DNA of 64,000 bases from Talpa occidentalis. Taxonomy: Eukaryota > Chordata > Mammalia > Eulipotyphla > Talpidae. Made by a program: the position numbers and the translations under genes. Shown piece after piece: positions 22,701-34,700 of this stretch; position 1 is the first letter of the stretch; every line of letters begins with the position of its first letter. Where the stretch lies: the NCBI RefSeq assembly GCF_014898055.3, contig NW_023601754.1, positions 47,485,013 to 47,549,012 of the forward strand, in the 5' to 3' direction. The notes beneath the pieces were generated by a model. It was not told where the DNA came from and searched no databases. It saw nothing but the letters and a program-made list of their open reading frames with translations.

Positions 22701-25700
22701 GAGGCACAGAGCCTGACTCGCCAACATCACACAGCAGCAAAGTGGCAAAGCCAAGACGCGCTGACAGACAACCCACATGCCCCAGCGAGGTCCAAACAAA
22801 CCCAGATCATCACCGCACCCCCGTCTCCCCCCTCAAGGTCCCCATCTCATACGTGCACCTCTCTCTCCGACCCCCGAATGTGAGTGGCATGTCCACCATC
22901 CCGCCAGGCTCCACCTGACCCCCCAAACGCCCTTCTGCCCCTACAGCTCCTTGCAACTCTACCGCCTGTCCCACTCTTGCGTGTCCCCGGCCCGACTGCA
23001 CTAGCTCGTTGCCCAGCACACCCCAGCAGCCAGCCCTCCGCCCCCCACTCGGCCCTGACAGCGCTCAGCCACTTCTCAATGCCCTTCGAAGACATCTGGG
23101 ACCGCTGACCCTCTCATGCCCCTTCTCCCCCCCATCCCTCCATACCCTCTTGCACCTTTTCCCCAGCCCTGCCATGTTCCCCAAGATCCCTAAGATACCC
23201 TCACTTCCTTCATGCTCCCTAGGACCCCCCATTCCCAAGCACGGCAACCTCTCCCTACTCCTTGCATCCTCAGCTCACTCCCTCTCCACGCTTGGCGTTT
23301 CTTGCAGCTGCTTCATTTACATCCCTGCATCCTCTCAGCTTTCCCTGCTGCCCAAATCCCCACCCCCCAAGCCCCCTCACATCCCCTGCATGCCCTCCTT
23401 ACCCCATTTCTCTGCACACGAACACGCCACGCACCCTCCACGCGCTGACATCCCCCATCTCTCGCCACTTCAGTATCCCCCACCATCCTGCGTTCTGTTC
23501 TTGTCCCACCATGCTCCTCTCCAGAGCCTCTGAGCCCAGCCCCACGGCTCCGGGGTTCGTCCCCACGCAGCACCCCATCTGGGCTCTGTGCTGCTGAATA
23601 CCTGCCCTGCAGCAGCACACACAATGCTCTCCCCCAGGCCATCCCTGGGCGCCCCGAGCGGCCCCTGGAGCCCAGCAGCGGCTCTTGTTCGCCAAGATTG
23701 CACACGCGGAGACTGCAGCAGCGTCCACTCCTCCCGCCCCCACCGAAGGGCCCTGCACACACCCAGGAGCCCACAGTCAGAGCCCGCTGCCGCTGCACAC
23801 GGCGCCCCCTCCGGCACCAGCCCTCGCAGTGTGCCTGTCTCCTGGGGCCTCTCCCCGGCCTGCACACAGGCCCCCGCGCGGGAGTCCAGCCCCCTTCCAT
23901 GCTGGGAAGAGGCACACATAAGCAGATGCACCCCCCATGCAGAAGCTCAGCCGTGGCCGGCAGTGTGCCCCACACAGACACAGACCCCTGGGGCAGGGAG
24001 TGGGGCACAGGGGGCCGGGCCCAGGAAGGGACTGTCACGGGGGCTGTGGGGGAGGGGACAAGCCTGGCACGGGAGGGTGGGTGTCGGAAAACACAGCCGC
24101 AGTCTCTGGGACAGACCCACTCCATCACACACACGCGCACACACACGCACACACACTCCCCAGGCAGCCTCGCTGTCGCTCCAAGCCACATACGGAGAGC
24201 CGCCAGCAAACAGGGACTGGACACCACTGGGGGGGCCGGGACCCCCATCTCTCCAGCCCTCACACTCACTCATACACAGGCTAGCACACCCGGCGGCAGG
24301 CAGCCACACGCGCACGCACATCGCCACAGCCACACTGACACACGGTCGGTCGCGCAGTGACACGCAGCGGAAAAAGGAGGGAGGGAGGCGGGGGCGGGCT
24401 GCGCGTGTGATGGGGGGACTGTGAATGGGAGAGAGGGGTATGAATGGGGGGACCTGCCAGCTCGCGAAGGGGTGTGGGGATATGGGATCAGAGGAAGCGG
24501 AGCTGGGGTGCAGGCGCCTCAGGGGAAGCCGCTGTGGCTCCCCACAGTGTGGGGGGGCGCTAAGGGCGGCAGGAAGGGCGAGCGTGTCCGAGTCTGGCGG
24601 GGTCCGCCCGGAGGGCCCGGCTGGGGACGGTCTCGCGGAGAAAGAGCAGGGGGACCTGGAGGGGCCTGTGAGGGGCGAGACGCCCGGCCTGAGGGGAGCG
24701 TGTGTCGGGGCGGGGGGCGCTGGAATGCGGGGGAGAGGCCCGAGGGGGAGATGGAGCGCAGGGCGGAGAGGGGCGCGCGGGGCGCGGGCCGGGGGAGGTC
24801 GGGGCGCGGGGGCGCGGGCGGCGGGGGGCGCGGGCGGGGTGGGGGGCCGGCCGGCGCGCTCGGTTACCTGTAGATGTACCAGACGCTGCGCCGCCGGGGC
24901 CCCAGGGCCGGCCAGCTGGAGGAGAGCGCGGGGGGCGGCTGCGGCAGGGAGCCCCCACCGGGGCCGACCCCGAAGGCCGCGCCGCCGCCGACCGCAGACA
25001 AAGCCATCGCCGCCGCGGCCCCGGCCCCGGCCCCGGTCCCGGAGCGGGCCGCCCCCGCCGCCGCCGCGTCCCCGTCCCCGCTCGGCCGAACCCCCGTGTC
25101 CGGGCCCCCAGGCCCCGCCTCATGCTGACCCGCGCCGGGAGGGGGAGGGGCAGGGGGAGGGGGCGCGCGCCCTCCCGCGGGAGGGAGGGCAGGGCCGGGG
25201 CTCACATGCCGGGGGGCGCGGGGCGCGGGGCGCGGGGTCCGGCCGCGGCTGGAGCGCGAGCAGCGCGGACGGCGCCGGCCTCAGCACCGCGGACAGCGCC
25301 GGGGGCGGCGCGCGGCTTAACCCCTTGGCGTCCTGCGCCGGCGGCGGCGGGGCGGGCGGGGGAGGGGGCCGGGCGCGGAGCGCGGGGCCCCGTGGCGGGA
25401 GAGGGGGGAGGGGCGAGGCGCGGGGGGGAAGGAGGCACTTCCGGTCTGGCCCCCCACCCCTCCCCCCGCCCTCCCGCGCAGGTGCAGAGCGGGGAGCGCC
25501 GCGGAGAGGGGCGCGCGCCTGCCAGACGCCTCGCGACCGCGTGCGGGGCCGCCCCGCGCGGAGGCCCCCGGAGGGACGCGCAGCCCCCAACGCGGGCCGG
25601 CGCGAGGCACCCGCGCCTCGGGGAGAGCCCGACGGGCAAGGCCGAGACCCTCCGTCGGAACTCGGGGGCAGGAGAGACGCGCTCCGCGGAGAAGGGGCCC

Positions 25701-28700
25701 CGCCACGGCTCCCCCGGGACGGGAGGGCGCTCGCCGGGGCGCGGGGGCGCCGCACGGGCCGGCGCACGCGGTCGGGTCGGCAGAGCGGGGCGCAGGCGGG
25801 GGCGCAGCCGGGCACACCACACACAGCGCAGCACATGCGGCGGGCGCGGGAGGAGACGCAGGAGATGCGCTGGGTGAGACAGAGCTTCCCGGGAGCGGGG
25901 CGCCAGGCGCAGGGGCCCCCAGCCCCCGCCGGCCCTCAGACAAGGGACCCCCCATGAAGCAGCAGAGAGACACGATGGAGAGATGGAGATGAGCAGCAGA
26001 GGCTGATGGGGAGACTTGGGGCAAGGGGACCTCGATACTCACCCGGTGCCCAGAGCCGGAGACGTGCCAGGTGAACACGCACAACGGTCAAGCGCCTCGG
26101 ACACTCGGGGGGCAGGGGGGCACCCCAGCCCCACCCTCTCTCCTCATGTTGTCATTCCTCTCCCCCTCCCCCATCACCCATCCCCACTGGCCAGACACAG
26201 ACACATCGGTTTGGACACATTTAATGGAAGGATGCTACGAACAGGGAGCCCCTTCCCTGGACTGGGGGAGGCGGCGGGTGTTGGGGGGGGTCATCTTTCA
26301 GAGGCCCGCTATGGCCGCCCTCCCCCTCAGCCTTGCTCCTCCAAAGTCCAAACCCCGGAGGGCTCCCTTCTTCTGTCCTCCCCTCCCCCAACACCCCAGG
26401 CCCCGGGTTTCAGACGCAAAACAACGCATGCACACGCTTTTCTGGCAGAGGCGCACGCACAGTGACATGCAGAGGCCCACCCCCCCCCACGACACACCGA
26501 CCTCGCTGGAAACACTTGCCCTCGGCCTCAGACACACAGACTCAGAGACAGAGGGACACACAGCGGCAGCCACGGTGCAGCCGTTAGGGACAGCGCGGAG
26601 GCGCCGGAGCAGAGCAGCCGGGCCCTGGCCTGCCGTCGTGGACGGTGCTCGGCCCCAGCCACGCGAGCACACGGACCAGGCGCCATGCACACCCACAGAG
26701 ACAGCGGGACCCTGCACGGGGCGGGCTGCGCCGGGTGTGCACACACTGGCGCTCAGGGCGTGCACCCCCACCCCAGGCACCCCTTCCTTCCCACTCCTGA
26801 CCCGGCCCCTCCCCTCCCCTCCCCTCTCACCTCCCTGGGCCAATCCCATCCATCAAGCTTCAGAAGCAAGTCAGCCAGCAGCCAGGGAGGGGAAAGGTGT
26901 CAGTGTGCCCTCTCCCCCCACCCCGCCTGGCCAGGCTCTGTCCCCGCCCCCACCCCCGCCATCGGTGAGAGGCTAGGGGTGCAGACACTTCCACTGCACA
27001 GGGACAGCACAGAGATGGGGCGCATGAAGGAGACGAGGGTCTCCAGCCAGCCACACACACCAGCGGCCTGGGCCCCGGCCCCCACCCCGACCACCCATTG
27101 GCCTCCTGCACCCAGGACGGGCAGTGTCCGAGACTGCCGAGGAGGGTGTGGGGTTGGGCTGTGTGGCCTGAGGCCCAGCTACCTCCCCCGAGCCCTGGAG
27201 CAGAGTTCAGGAGGAGCAGACCCCACGGAGGTTTCAGAGGAGGTGGGACTACTTAAAGGTGGAGTGTGAAGGGGGTTTGGGGTGGGGCCCCCCAGGGGGG
27301 TAAGGACATTTACCTTGGGGCATCAAAGCTGTCGTAGGAGCCCACAGTATAGTGCCGGAACAGTCTCTTTGCTTTGTCACTGCGGCTTTCTGCAGGAGGA
27401 CAAGGGACAGCATTGGACCCACAGGCTAGAAAACCTCGCATCCTCCCTCAGGCCCCCTGGCCCAAGGCTTCCCGCCTACTCCCAGCACCATACCCCCAAG
27501 AAGAGCAGGGAAGGAAGGGCAGCAGGGCTCCTCACCTTGCTTTCCCTCCTGCGAGCGGTTGGCCACCTCCTCCAGGCAGTCAGAGGGGAACCAGCCAACG
27601 CGACCTTTGACCTGGCCTTCCCAGAAGCCGCCTTCTCCGATACTAAGCACTGGGTAGGGAGCAGGGACAGAGAAACATTTCCATGTTTCCATGAGGCACC
27701 CCAAGGCACACAACTCACAGCCCGTCCACACCCCCCAGCCCCCACCAAGGGGCCCGGCCCCAGAGCGTCCTTAATAAACGTGCCGAGTGAAGGGGTCACC
27801 CTGCATTCTAACCTCCAGCTCCCGAAGGGAGGACCTGGAGGGTACCAAGGAAAGGCTGAGCCCTGTGGCCCTCATCTCCCCGGCGTCAGGCCCCGGCTTT
27901 GGTGGGTGATGCCTCTAACCCTCCCACATCAACTTCCACCCCCCACCACTGCCCCTGCCTCCCCCAGCCTCCCGGACACCTTAATCTCTGGTCACTTGCT
28001 CCCAGACCCTCCTCCCCCTCTCCTTGCTTCCCAGAGCCCTAGACAGGAGAAGAGGCTAGAATCACGGCTTTCCCTCTCTCCACCCCTAGCAAGCGGCGGC
28101 CCCGCCCTCCCACCCCACCTCCGGACCACCGGGCGCTGATGCAGAAGGCAAGATACAAGCCACAGGTTACCCGGCTCTCACTCTGGGATTTAGCCCCGTC
28201 TTACTGGTGGAGAAACGGCGGCGCGGGGAGCCTGAGGGGCTGTGCAGCTGGTAAGGCAAAGCCGGTGGACACAGCGCCAAGGGTTTGCCCCTGGCTGTCA
28301 AGCACGCTGATGCCACCGGGCTCCTGAGCTGCGCCGGGCAGCGGTGACAGAGTCGCCTGCCCATTCATTCCCAGCCGCTCCGGGCTGCTCCCGCCACGCC
28401 CCACGTCTGCCCTCACTCGCTCCTCACACCTCTCTGGGCAGGTGACAGCAGCTTCCGTTCTAGAGCCCAAGAGGCCGAAGCAAACACAGCAGAGCTCAGG
28501 GCATGCTCGGCCTGGACTCAGGGCCATGGTGCTGGTCTCGACACAAGCCACCCCCTGAGGGGAGCGCAGGAGACTAACTGGAGGCGCTCAAGGTCAAGGA
28601 ACAGGAGGAGACGCGTGCCTTGGGATTGAGCGAGTAAATACTTGCTATGAGCTGGAGCTGGGCGAGAGGCCGGGCAAACACAGTCCCCGGCCTCAGGCAG

Positions 28701-31700
28701 CTCCAGGCTGGCGAGGGCGGAATCCCACAAGTGGCCTTGAGTGGCCCAGCAGGGTCAGGGGGAAGCGGGACAGGGAGCCTGGAGGGAGGCAGACAGGAGC
28801 ACGGAGACTCGCTGGCGGAGGGGGCCAGGGGCCTGGACCGACAGGCTGAGAGCGCAGGGCTCCCGGGAGGCGGGGAGGCAGGGGCGGCTGGGTCCCCAGG
28901 CAGCAGGAACCCCATTTGAGGAAGGGAGAGAAGGAGGTCCCTGGTCAGGAAAGAGTGCAGGAGACCCGGGCTGGTGAGGGGGGCAGGGAGGGCTCCCCTG
29001 CAGGCGGAGGGGCTGGGTTTGGGTTCTGAAAGCAGAGGGGACCTGCTCCCTCCTGAGGCGGCCATGGGGATGCAGGGCTGCTTTTGAGGCAATTCCGTGC
29101 CATTTAACAAGGGGGAGTGATATCAAGACAGGGGGTGGGGGGGACATACCAGCCCGGCCCCCCACTGCCCAGGATCCCCAGCGCAGAGCGTACTGGCCTT
29201 TCATCCTTGGTGAAGTTCTCCCCACATGCACACTCTCCCCAGGCGTGCTAAGGGCCCCCCACTTGGCTCCTGCCTTTGCTCACTCACTCGCTCACTCACC
29301 CATGTGCACTGCTGGCCCAGACCTGGAGACCTGAGACCTTGCCTTGGGGGCTCAGGCGTTGGGGAGATAGAGGACTAATCAGATGCAGCCATACCCCCTC
29401 ACCAGCTTGACCTCCGCCCTGCACACCCGCCAGGCCTGCCCCTCGGGGAGGGCCCAGCTTGCCCAGGCAGCCGTGTCTCCCCTGCGCAGGTGTTGGGGGT
29501 CTCCTAAGGGCTGCCCTGCGCTGGCTCCTGTGATGCTCACCAGGTCCCCCTTACAGGTGAGGAAGCTCCTCCAGCTGCCCCAGCTGGGATGGGGGGCACC
29601 ACTGGACCCAGACAGCCCACCGCCTGCCCCTTCCGCCTCCCAGGAACGGCAGCAGCAAGCTCCCGGCCCCAGAGCCCCATCCGGCCCAAGAACACATGTC
29701 AACAGCCCCCCGAAGCCCGCATGTGGGGGCGAGCAGCAGCATTTCCCCGATGAAGATAGGAAAACCAAAGGCAGGCGAACCCCGACAATAGCAGCTGTAG
29801 TTTCGGGAGCCCCAGGCTTGGCCCCGCCTCTGGGCAGAGCCCAGAAATAGGCCCCAGCCCCTGAGAACACTGCAGTGGCGATGAGGTAAGAGATGGGGGC
29901 TCAGCCCCCAGCTGTGCACCAGGGGGCAGGTGAGCCAGACCGCGTGGAAGGGAGGACTCCAGCAGCGCCCCGACTGGCACATGCTGTGCCCCTCAAATGC
30001 CATGTGTCCAGACTCCCACCGCCTTCTGGGGGCATCTCGGCCACCCCTCAGGCTCCTTGAAGGAGGAAGGGGCCCTGGAGGGCCCCAGGGCAAGGTCACT
30101 CTGGGCCCCCCCAGCCAGGCTCGCTTACCTTTGATCTTCTCCCCCTTGCTCAGGGAGATCTCGCCCTCGGCCTGGGCCTGGTAGGACTTGACGGCCATGA
30201 AGGAGCGCCCCGGCACCGCCGAGTAGAGCTTCCTGCGCCTGCCGCGGCTGCCCAGGGAGCCCCCAGGGCCCCCCGAGCCCCCAGTGCCACCGGCAGGCCC
30301 TTCCCGGGGCGTCCCACTGGAGCTGCGTACACAGAGGGTGTGAGAGGCAGGGGGAGCGGAGGGCCGGGGCCTCTGGGAGGACAGGGGTCCTGGGAGGGGT
30401 GAGTGGGGGAGACGGGGCATCAGAGTGAGGGAGCGGGGCTGAGGGGCTTCTCGGCTCTGGCGTCCTGGGGGAGGCAAGGGCATCTGGGGTCTCCGCTGCC
30501 TGTTCTCTCTGCCCCAGCCCCCCACCGCCTCCTGGCTCCCGGCTCTGGCCCTCCCACGGCCCCTCACACTCGGCCTGATGCAGCTTCCACTGTGTCATCC
30601 CTCGGCTCGGCTCACGAGCCTCCAGCAGCTCCCGGCTCCCTCCTGGGCCCAGGCCAGCTCGGCCGCCATTCTCAGCCTCCCACAGCCTCACGGCCCGACA
30701 CGGGCACTTGCAGCCCAGCCAGCTACGGCCTCCTCGCGCTCCTCAGCTGAGCTGCCTGCCCTCGTCTGTCCTGCCCTCTGCCCCCAGCACGGCCGCTCCG
30801 CTTCTTCCGCCCAGGCCCGCCCCCCAAGTTCCACCTGCCCTACCCGGCTCTGCGTCCTTCCTCCCTGTTCTCCCTGCCTTTCTGTCTGCTTTTCCTGGCG
30901 CTGGCATTTCTTACGGGGCACCCCACCCCCAAGGCCCCCCATGGAGCAGGTGCCAGCTGTCTCGGTGCCTCTGGGGGTGTGGCCGGGCCAGGCTCAGCAC
31001 CTGCCTCCCTCCCTCGAGGGGCAGAGAGTGGCCAGAGGGTGGGGCTGGGGAAGGAAGGGCCACCCTGGGGTGGGGAGGAAGGTCCCTGGGCTGACCTGGG
31101 ATGGGGTGGGATAGCTAAGGCTCTGTGGGGCGAATTTGAGGGTCCAGGCCTCCCCTACCTGGGCCGCCCGCGCGGCTGCCTCTTGGTCTCCTCCGGGTGC
31201 CTCCCTCGGGATGGGGATCGGGCCCGGGCACCCCTGGGGCTGCTGGCACTTCGAAGGGTCCCGCTGCTGAGCTTAGTGCTGGGGGCCGAGGGCGGTGGCT
31301 GGCCCTGGGGCCCTGAGGTAGGGCCAGCGGCCCCGGAGGAAGTGGCCCCCGGGGCAGCGAAGACCATCCAGTCGGGCAGCGCCATGCTGGTGTCGCTGTT
31401 GGCCCGCAGCAGGGCCGGGGGCACTGTCAGCCCTGCGCCCGGGGGCCCCCGTCGGCGGGCCGCGTATTTGGGGGACTCCTGGAAGGGCACTGAGAGGACA
31501 CAGTGGCGGGGGGGCAGGAGGGACGGGGAGGGGGACACAGGCAGGCGGTACAAGAGCGAGAGGACACGAGAGGAGAAAGAGACAGATGAGAAAGAGTGGG
31601 GGGCCTGGAATCCCCCCGACCACTCATCAGACATTCGAGGTCCTCCAAGGTTTTCTGGATCCCATCCAGGCTCCCGAAGCAGATCCCAGTTCCACCCCCA

Positions 31701-34700
31701 CCCCACCCCGAAAGCCCCAGCCCCGCCCTCAGCCCCAGCCCCCACTGGCTTACCCACGTCCTGTTCCCGATGGTTCCGGATCAGCTCCCCCAGTTCAAAA
31801 TTCCCAGCAATCACTGCCACCTAGAAAGAGGGGGTGCCAGGAGAGAGAAGCAGCCGCATCGTGAGACCCCCTGGCCAGCGGCACCCTTCCACCGGTCACC
31901 CCAAATCTCCACCCACTCACTCTGCTCCTCCCGCCCCACCTGCCTCACCCCCGGGCCCATGCCCCATCACACCCCAGCTGAAACAGCCCCAGACCTGAAA
32001 CGGGGTCTGTCCGTTGTTATTCTTCACGTCCTTGCTGGCTCCGCGATACAGGAGGATCCGAGCACAAGTCTCCTGGGGGGGGCCGGGGGCACGAGGGGAG
32101 GGGAGAACCACGGTGACCACAGGCCCGTGCGGGGACCTCCCGGGGCAATGGGATCAGGGCCTGGCCGGCCGGCCGGACAACAGCCCCAGCAGTAGCCCAC
32201 ACGCCCTTGAATGCAGCGTGTGTGCGACACCCCCCCCCACCCCGATGTCCAGGGCCTGGCGTGAGGAGAGCCTTTCAGGGTCTCTCGTCAATGCTGTGCC
32301 CGTCGCGCATTGAAGCGATGGCGTTTTGGAGACACGGGTTCAACAGGATACGAAGCTACAATGAATGCCGCTTGTCCCTTGGTTTGGAAGTGGCTTCTGG
32401 GACATTTCAAATGACGTGAGTGGCTGGCGTTAGGTTCCACTGAGCCAGGCTAATCTGAACCAGGTCCTCAACCTCTGCGGGGCCGACACTTGGGGAGAGG
32501 AGCTCCTGGTACGGGGGTGTCCAGCCGCTTCTGCGGCCTCTGCCACTAGAGGGCAGTCGCGCTCCCCTCCTCAGCCAAGACGGCCAAGAACGTCCTCAGC
32601 CTTCGCCTCCAGCCCCCAGGCCGCAGGAGCCTCCAGGCTGAACCCCTGGCCCAGCGTGGGCCCAGCGCAGTCCTCTGAGCTCCCAAAGCTCACCGAGTGG
32701 CCAAGCAATTCCACGAGGTGGCCAAGCAATTCACCCTCTCCGCTTTACCTACAAAGGGAGCTCTCAAGGTCAGATGCCCTCACCTGGAAGCTGAGATGTG
32801 AACTCAGGTGTGTCTGACTCCCAAATCTTTGCTCTCAGGCACACCCTGCTAGATCCGGATGGAAGGGGGCAACACACCACAGGGACGGCGGGGGCCGAGC
32901 AACCTTCTCCATCCAGATCGATGCCTTACTAATGGACCTGGCTCCCTCTCACTCTGGATCAAACCTGTGATCCTGGCCAGGGCCTGCGAGGGTCCCCCGT
33001 GTGTCTGCCCTGCCAACCCCTCACCTCCAGCCTCACCAACTCCATCCTCTACCACCTCCCCCTGCTTTTCACACTCCAGCCACACTGGCCTACTTTCTCT
33101 CGCAGGCACACTCCTGCCCCAGGACCTTAGCACCTGCTGCTCCCTCTGCTTGGAATTCTCTGCCCTGAGATGTCCACTTGAATTGCTCTCTCACTTCATC
33201 AGATATTTGGCTCAAATGCCATCTTTTCTGAGAAGGCCTCACCAACCACCTTGGTAAAATTAATTTGCTGTCCTGTTGCCTGCTTTATCTTTATTTACCA
33301 GCTTTTATTTCTATGACACTGTCATGTGCCAGGCATTCCTATAAGCCAGGACCAATTGGTTTTCTTCACGGCACTGTTCCCGTGAAATTGCCTCTCTGGT
33401 GCTGTCTGCCTCCCGAGCACCTCTGCCCACTTCACTGTAGGTTGTTCAGAGGCGTGATCCAGCCGAGCCCCCCCACCTCCCAACAGCACTCGGCCCCTAG
33501 GAACTATCTAAGGATACAGGTGCTGAATGAGGGAGCCTTCCACCTTTATCTGGGCCTGGCGAAACCCCACCTGGTCTCTCCAGCACCCCCAGGTGCTAAT
33601 CCAACCAGCATTCACCAGGCACCTCCTGTGCTCATCATTTCTGCCAGGCCAAGCCTCCGAGGATGTTTTCATGGAGTCATCCCACAGGACAGGCTCAGAG
33701 AGGGCAAATTCATGCCCAAGGTCACACAGCCAGTTAGTGGAGCAGCCGGGACTCAGACCTGGTCTCCAGATCCTCCTGCTCACCCATGTCTTGCAGCCGC
33801 TCTGATTATCCAAGGCACTCATGGACTGCAGAGTCAGCCTGTTGGTTTTCTGGCTGTGAGTGCGCGTGCGTCCCTCCATGCACGTGCTGTTCCCACAACG
33901 GGGCGTTCGCTACGCGCCTTTCCCGTATCTGCCTGCCCAGAGCACCACCCTGCAGCTCCACCAGCGCCAGCCTCCGAGAAACCTCGTATTTGCTGTGTCC
34001 TCACACTTATCTCACGGTATTGCAATTATTTGTTTACACGTCTGCCTCTCCGCCAGACTGTGAGCTCCCCCCACCCTCCGAGGGCAGGCGCCGTGCGGTG
34101 CCTGATTCAGCTCACCTCCTGGCACACAGTAGGTGCCACCCGGCACACACTGGGTGCTCGGGAAAACATGCACGGAAAGGATGAGGAATTCTTTTGTTCC
34201 AGTCATTCATTCATCCCTGTGACATCCATGTATGTGGAAGCCAACCCGGGTGAGTGTTTCAAGCTGCTGCATGGTTTGGGGGGAAGGGGAGTGGTACCCA
34301 AAGCGGCCGAGCTACCATCCATCCTCCATTCACTCACTCATTCAATAAATAGGACCTGGGGCCTGGAGACAGAGCCATGGTCGGACTCAGCCCCTGCCCC
34401 AGATGTGGACCTGACCTTCCCCACCTGAGGCCGGGCAGGCATGCTGGGAGGCCAGGGGAGCAGGCAGTGAGGACATCTGTCAGACCCAGCCCTGGCCCCG
34501 TGGGAAGTTTAAAGACCGGGAGGGAACACAAGGGGAGAGAAGCAGAAACAGCAGTGGCACCGCTCATGTGTCCAGGTCCAAGAGCAGGCGAGTGTGGGGC
34601 CCCTCGATCCCGACCCATTTCACAGACCACGGGGGTGGGGGTGAGGCTAGTTTCATGGCACAGAAGCGACCGAGTGCTCATCCAACCCAGCAAGAGCTAT

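Larger units (their letters stand above)
20312..24867 (-). other. SHANK1: SHANK1 intron upstream of the PDZ exons
   Basis: C-rich, pyrimidine-biased plus strand with weak local repetition of CCAGCACACTCC-like words (21300-21700). MIR copies at about 22270-22500 and 22590-22770. An imperfect (CA)n tract at 24125-24156. The right end (from about 24400) passes into the CpG island of the internal promoter. No other exon recognised. Confidence 0.7.
24400..25900 (-). promoter_or_regulatory. SHANK1: Internal SHANK1 CpG-island promoter
   Basis: About 1.5 kb of dense CpG around the alternative first exon, with multiple GC boxes and no TATA box seen. It contains the RE1 element at 25280-25300. The transcription start cannot be fixed from sequence alone. 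Confidence 0.7.
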
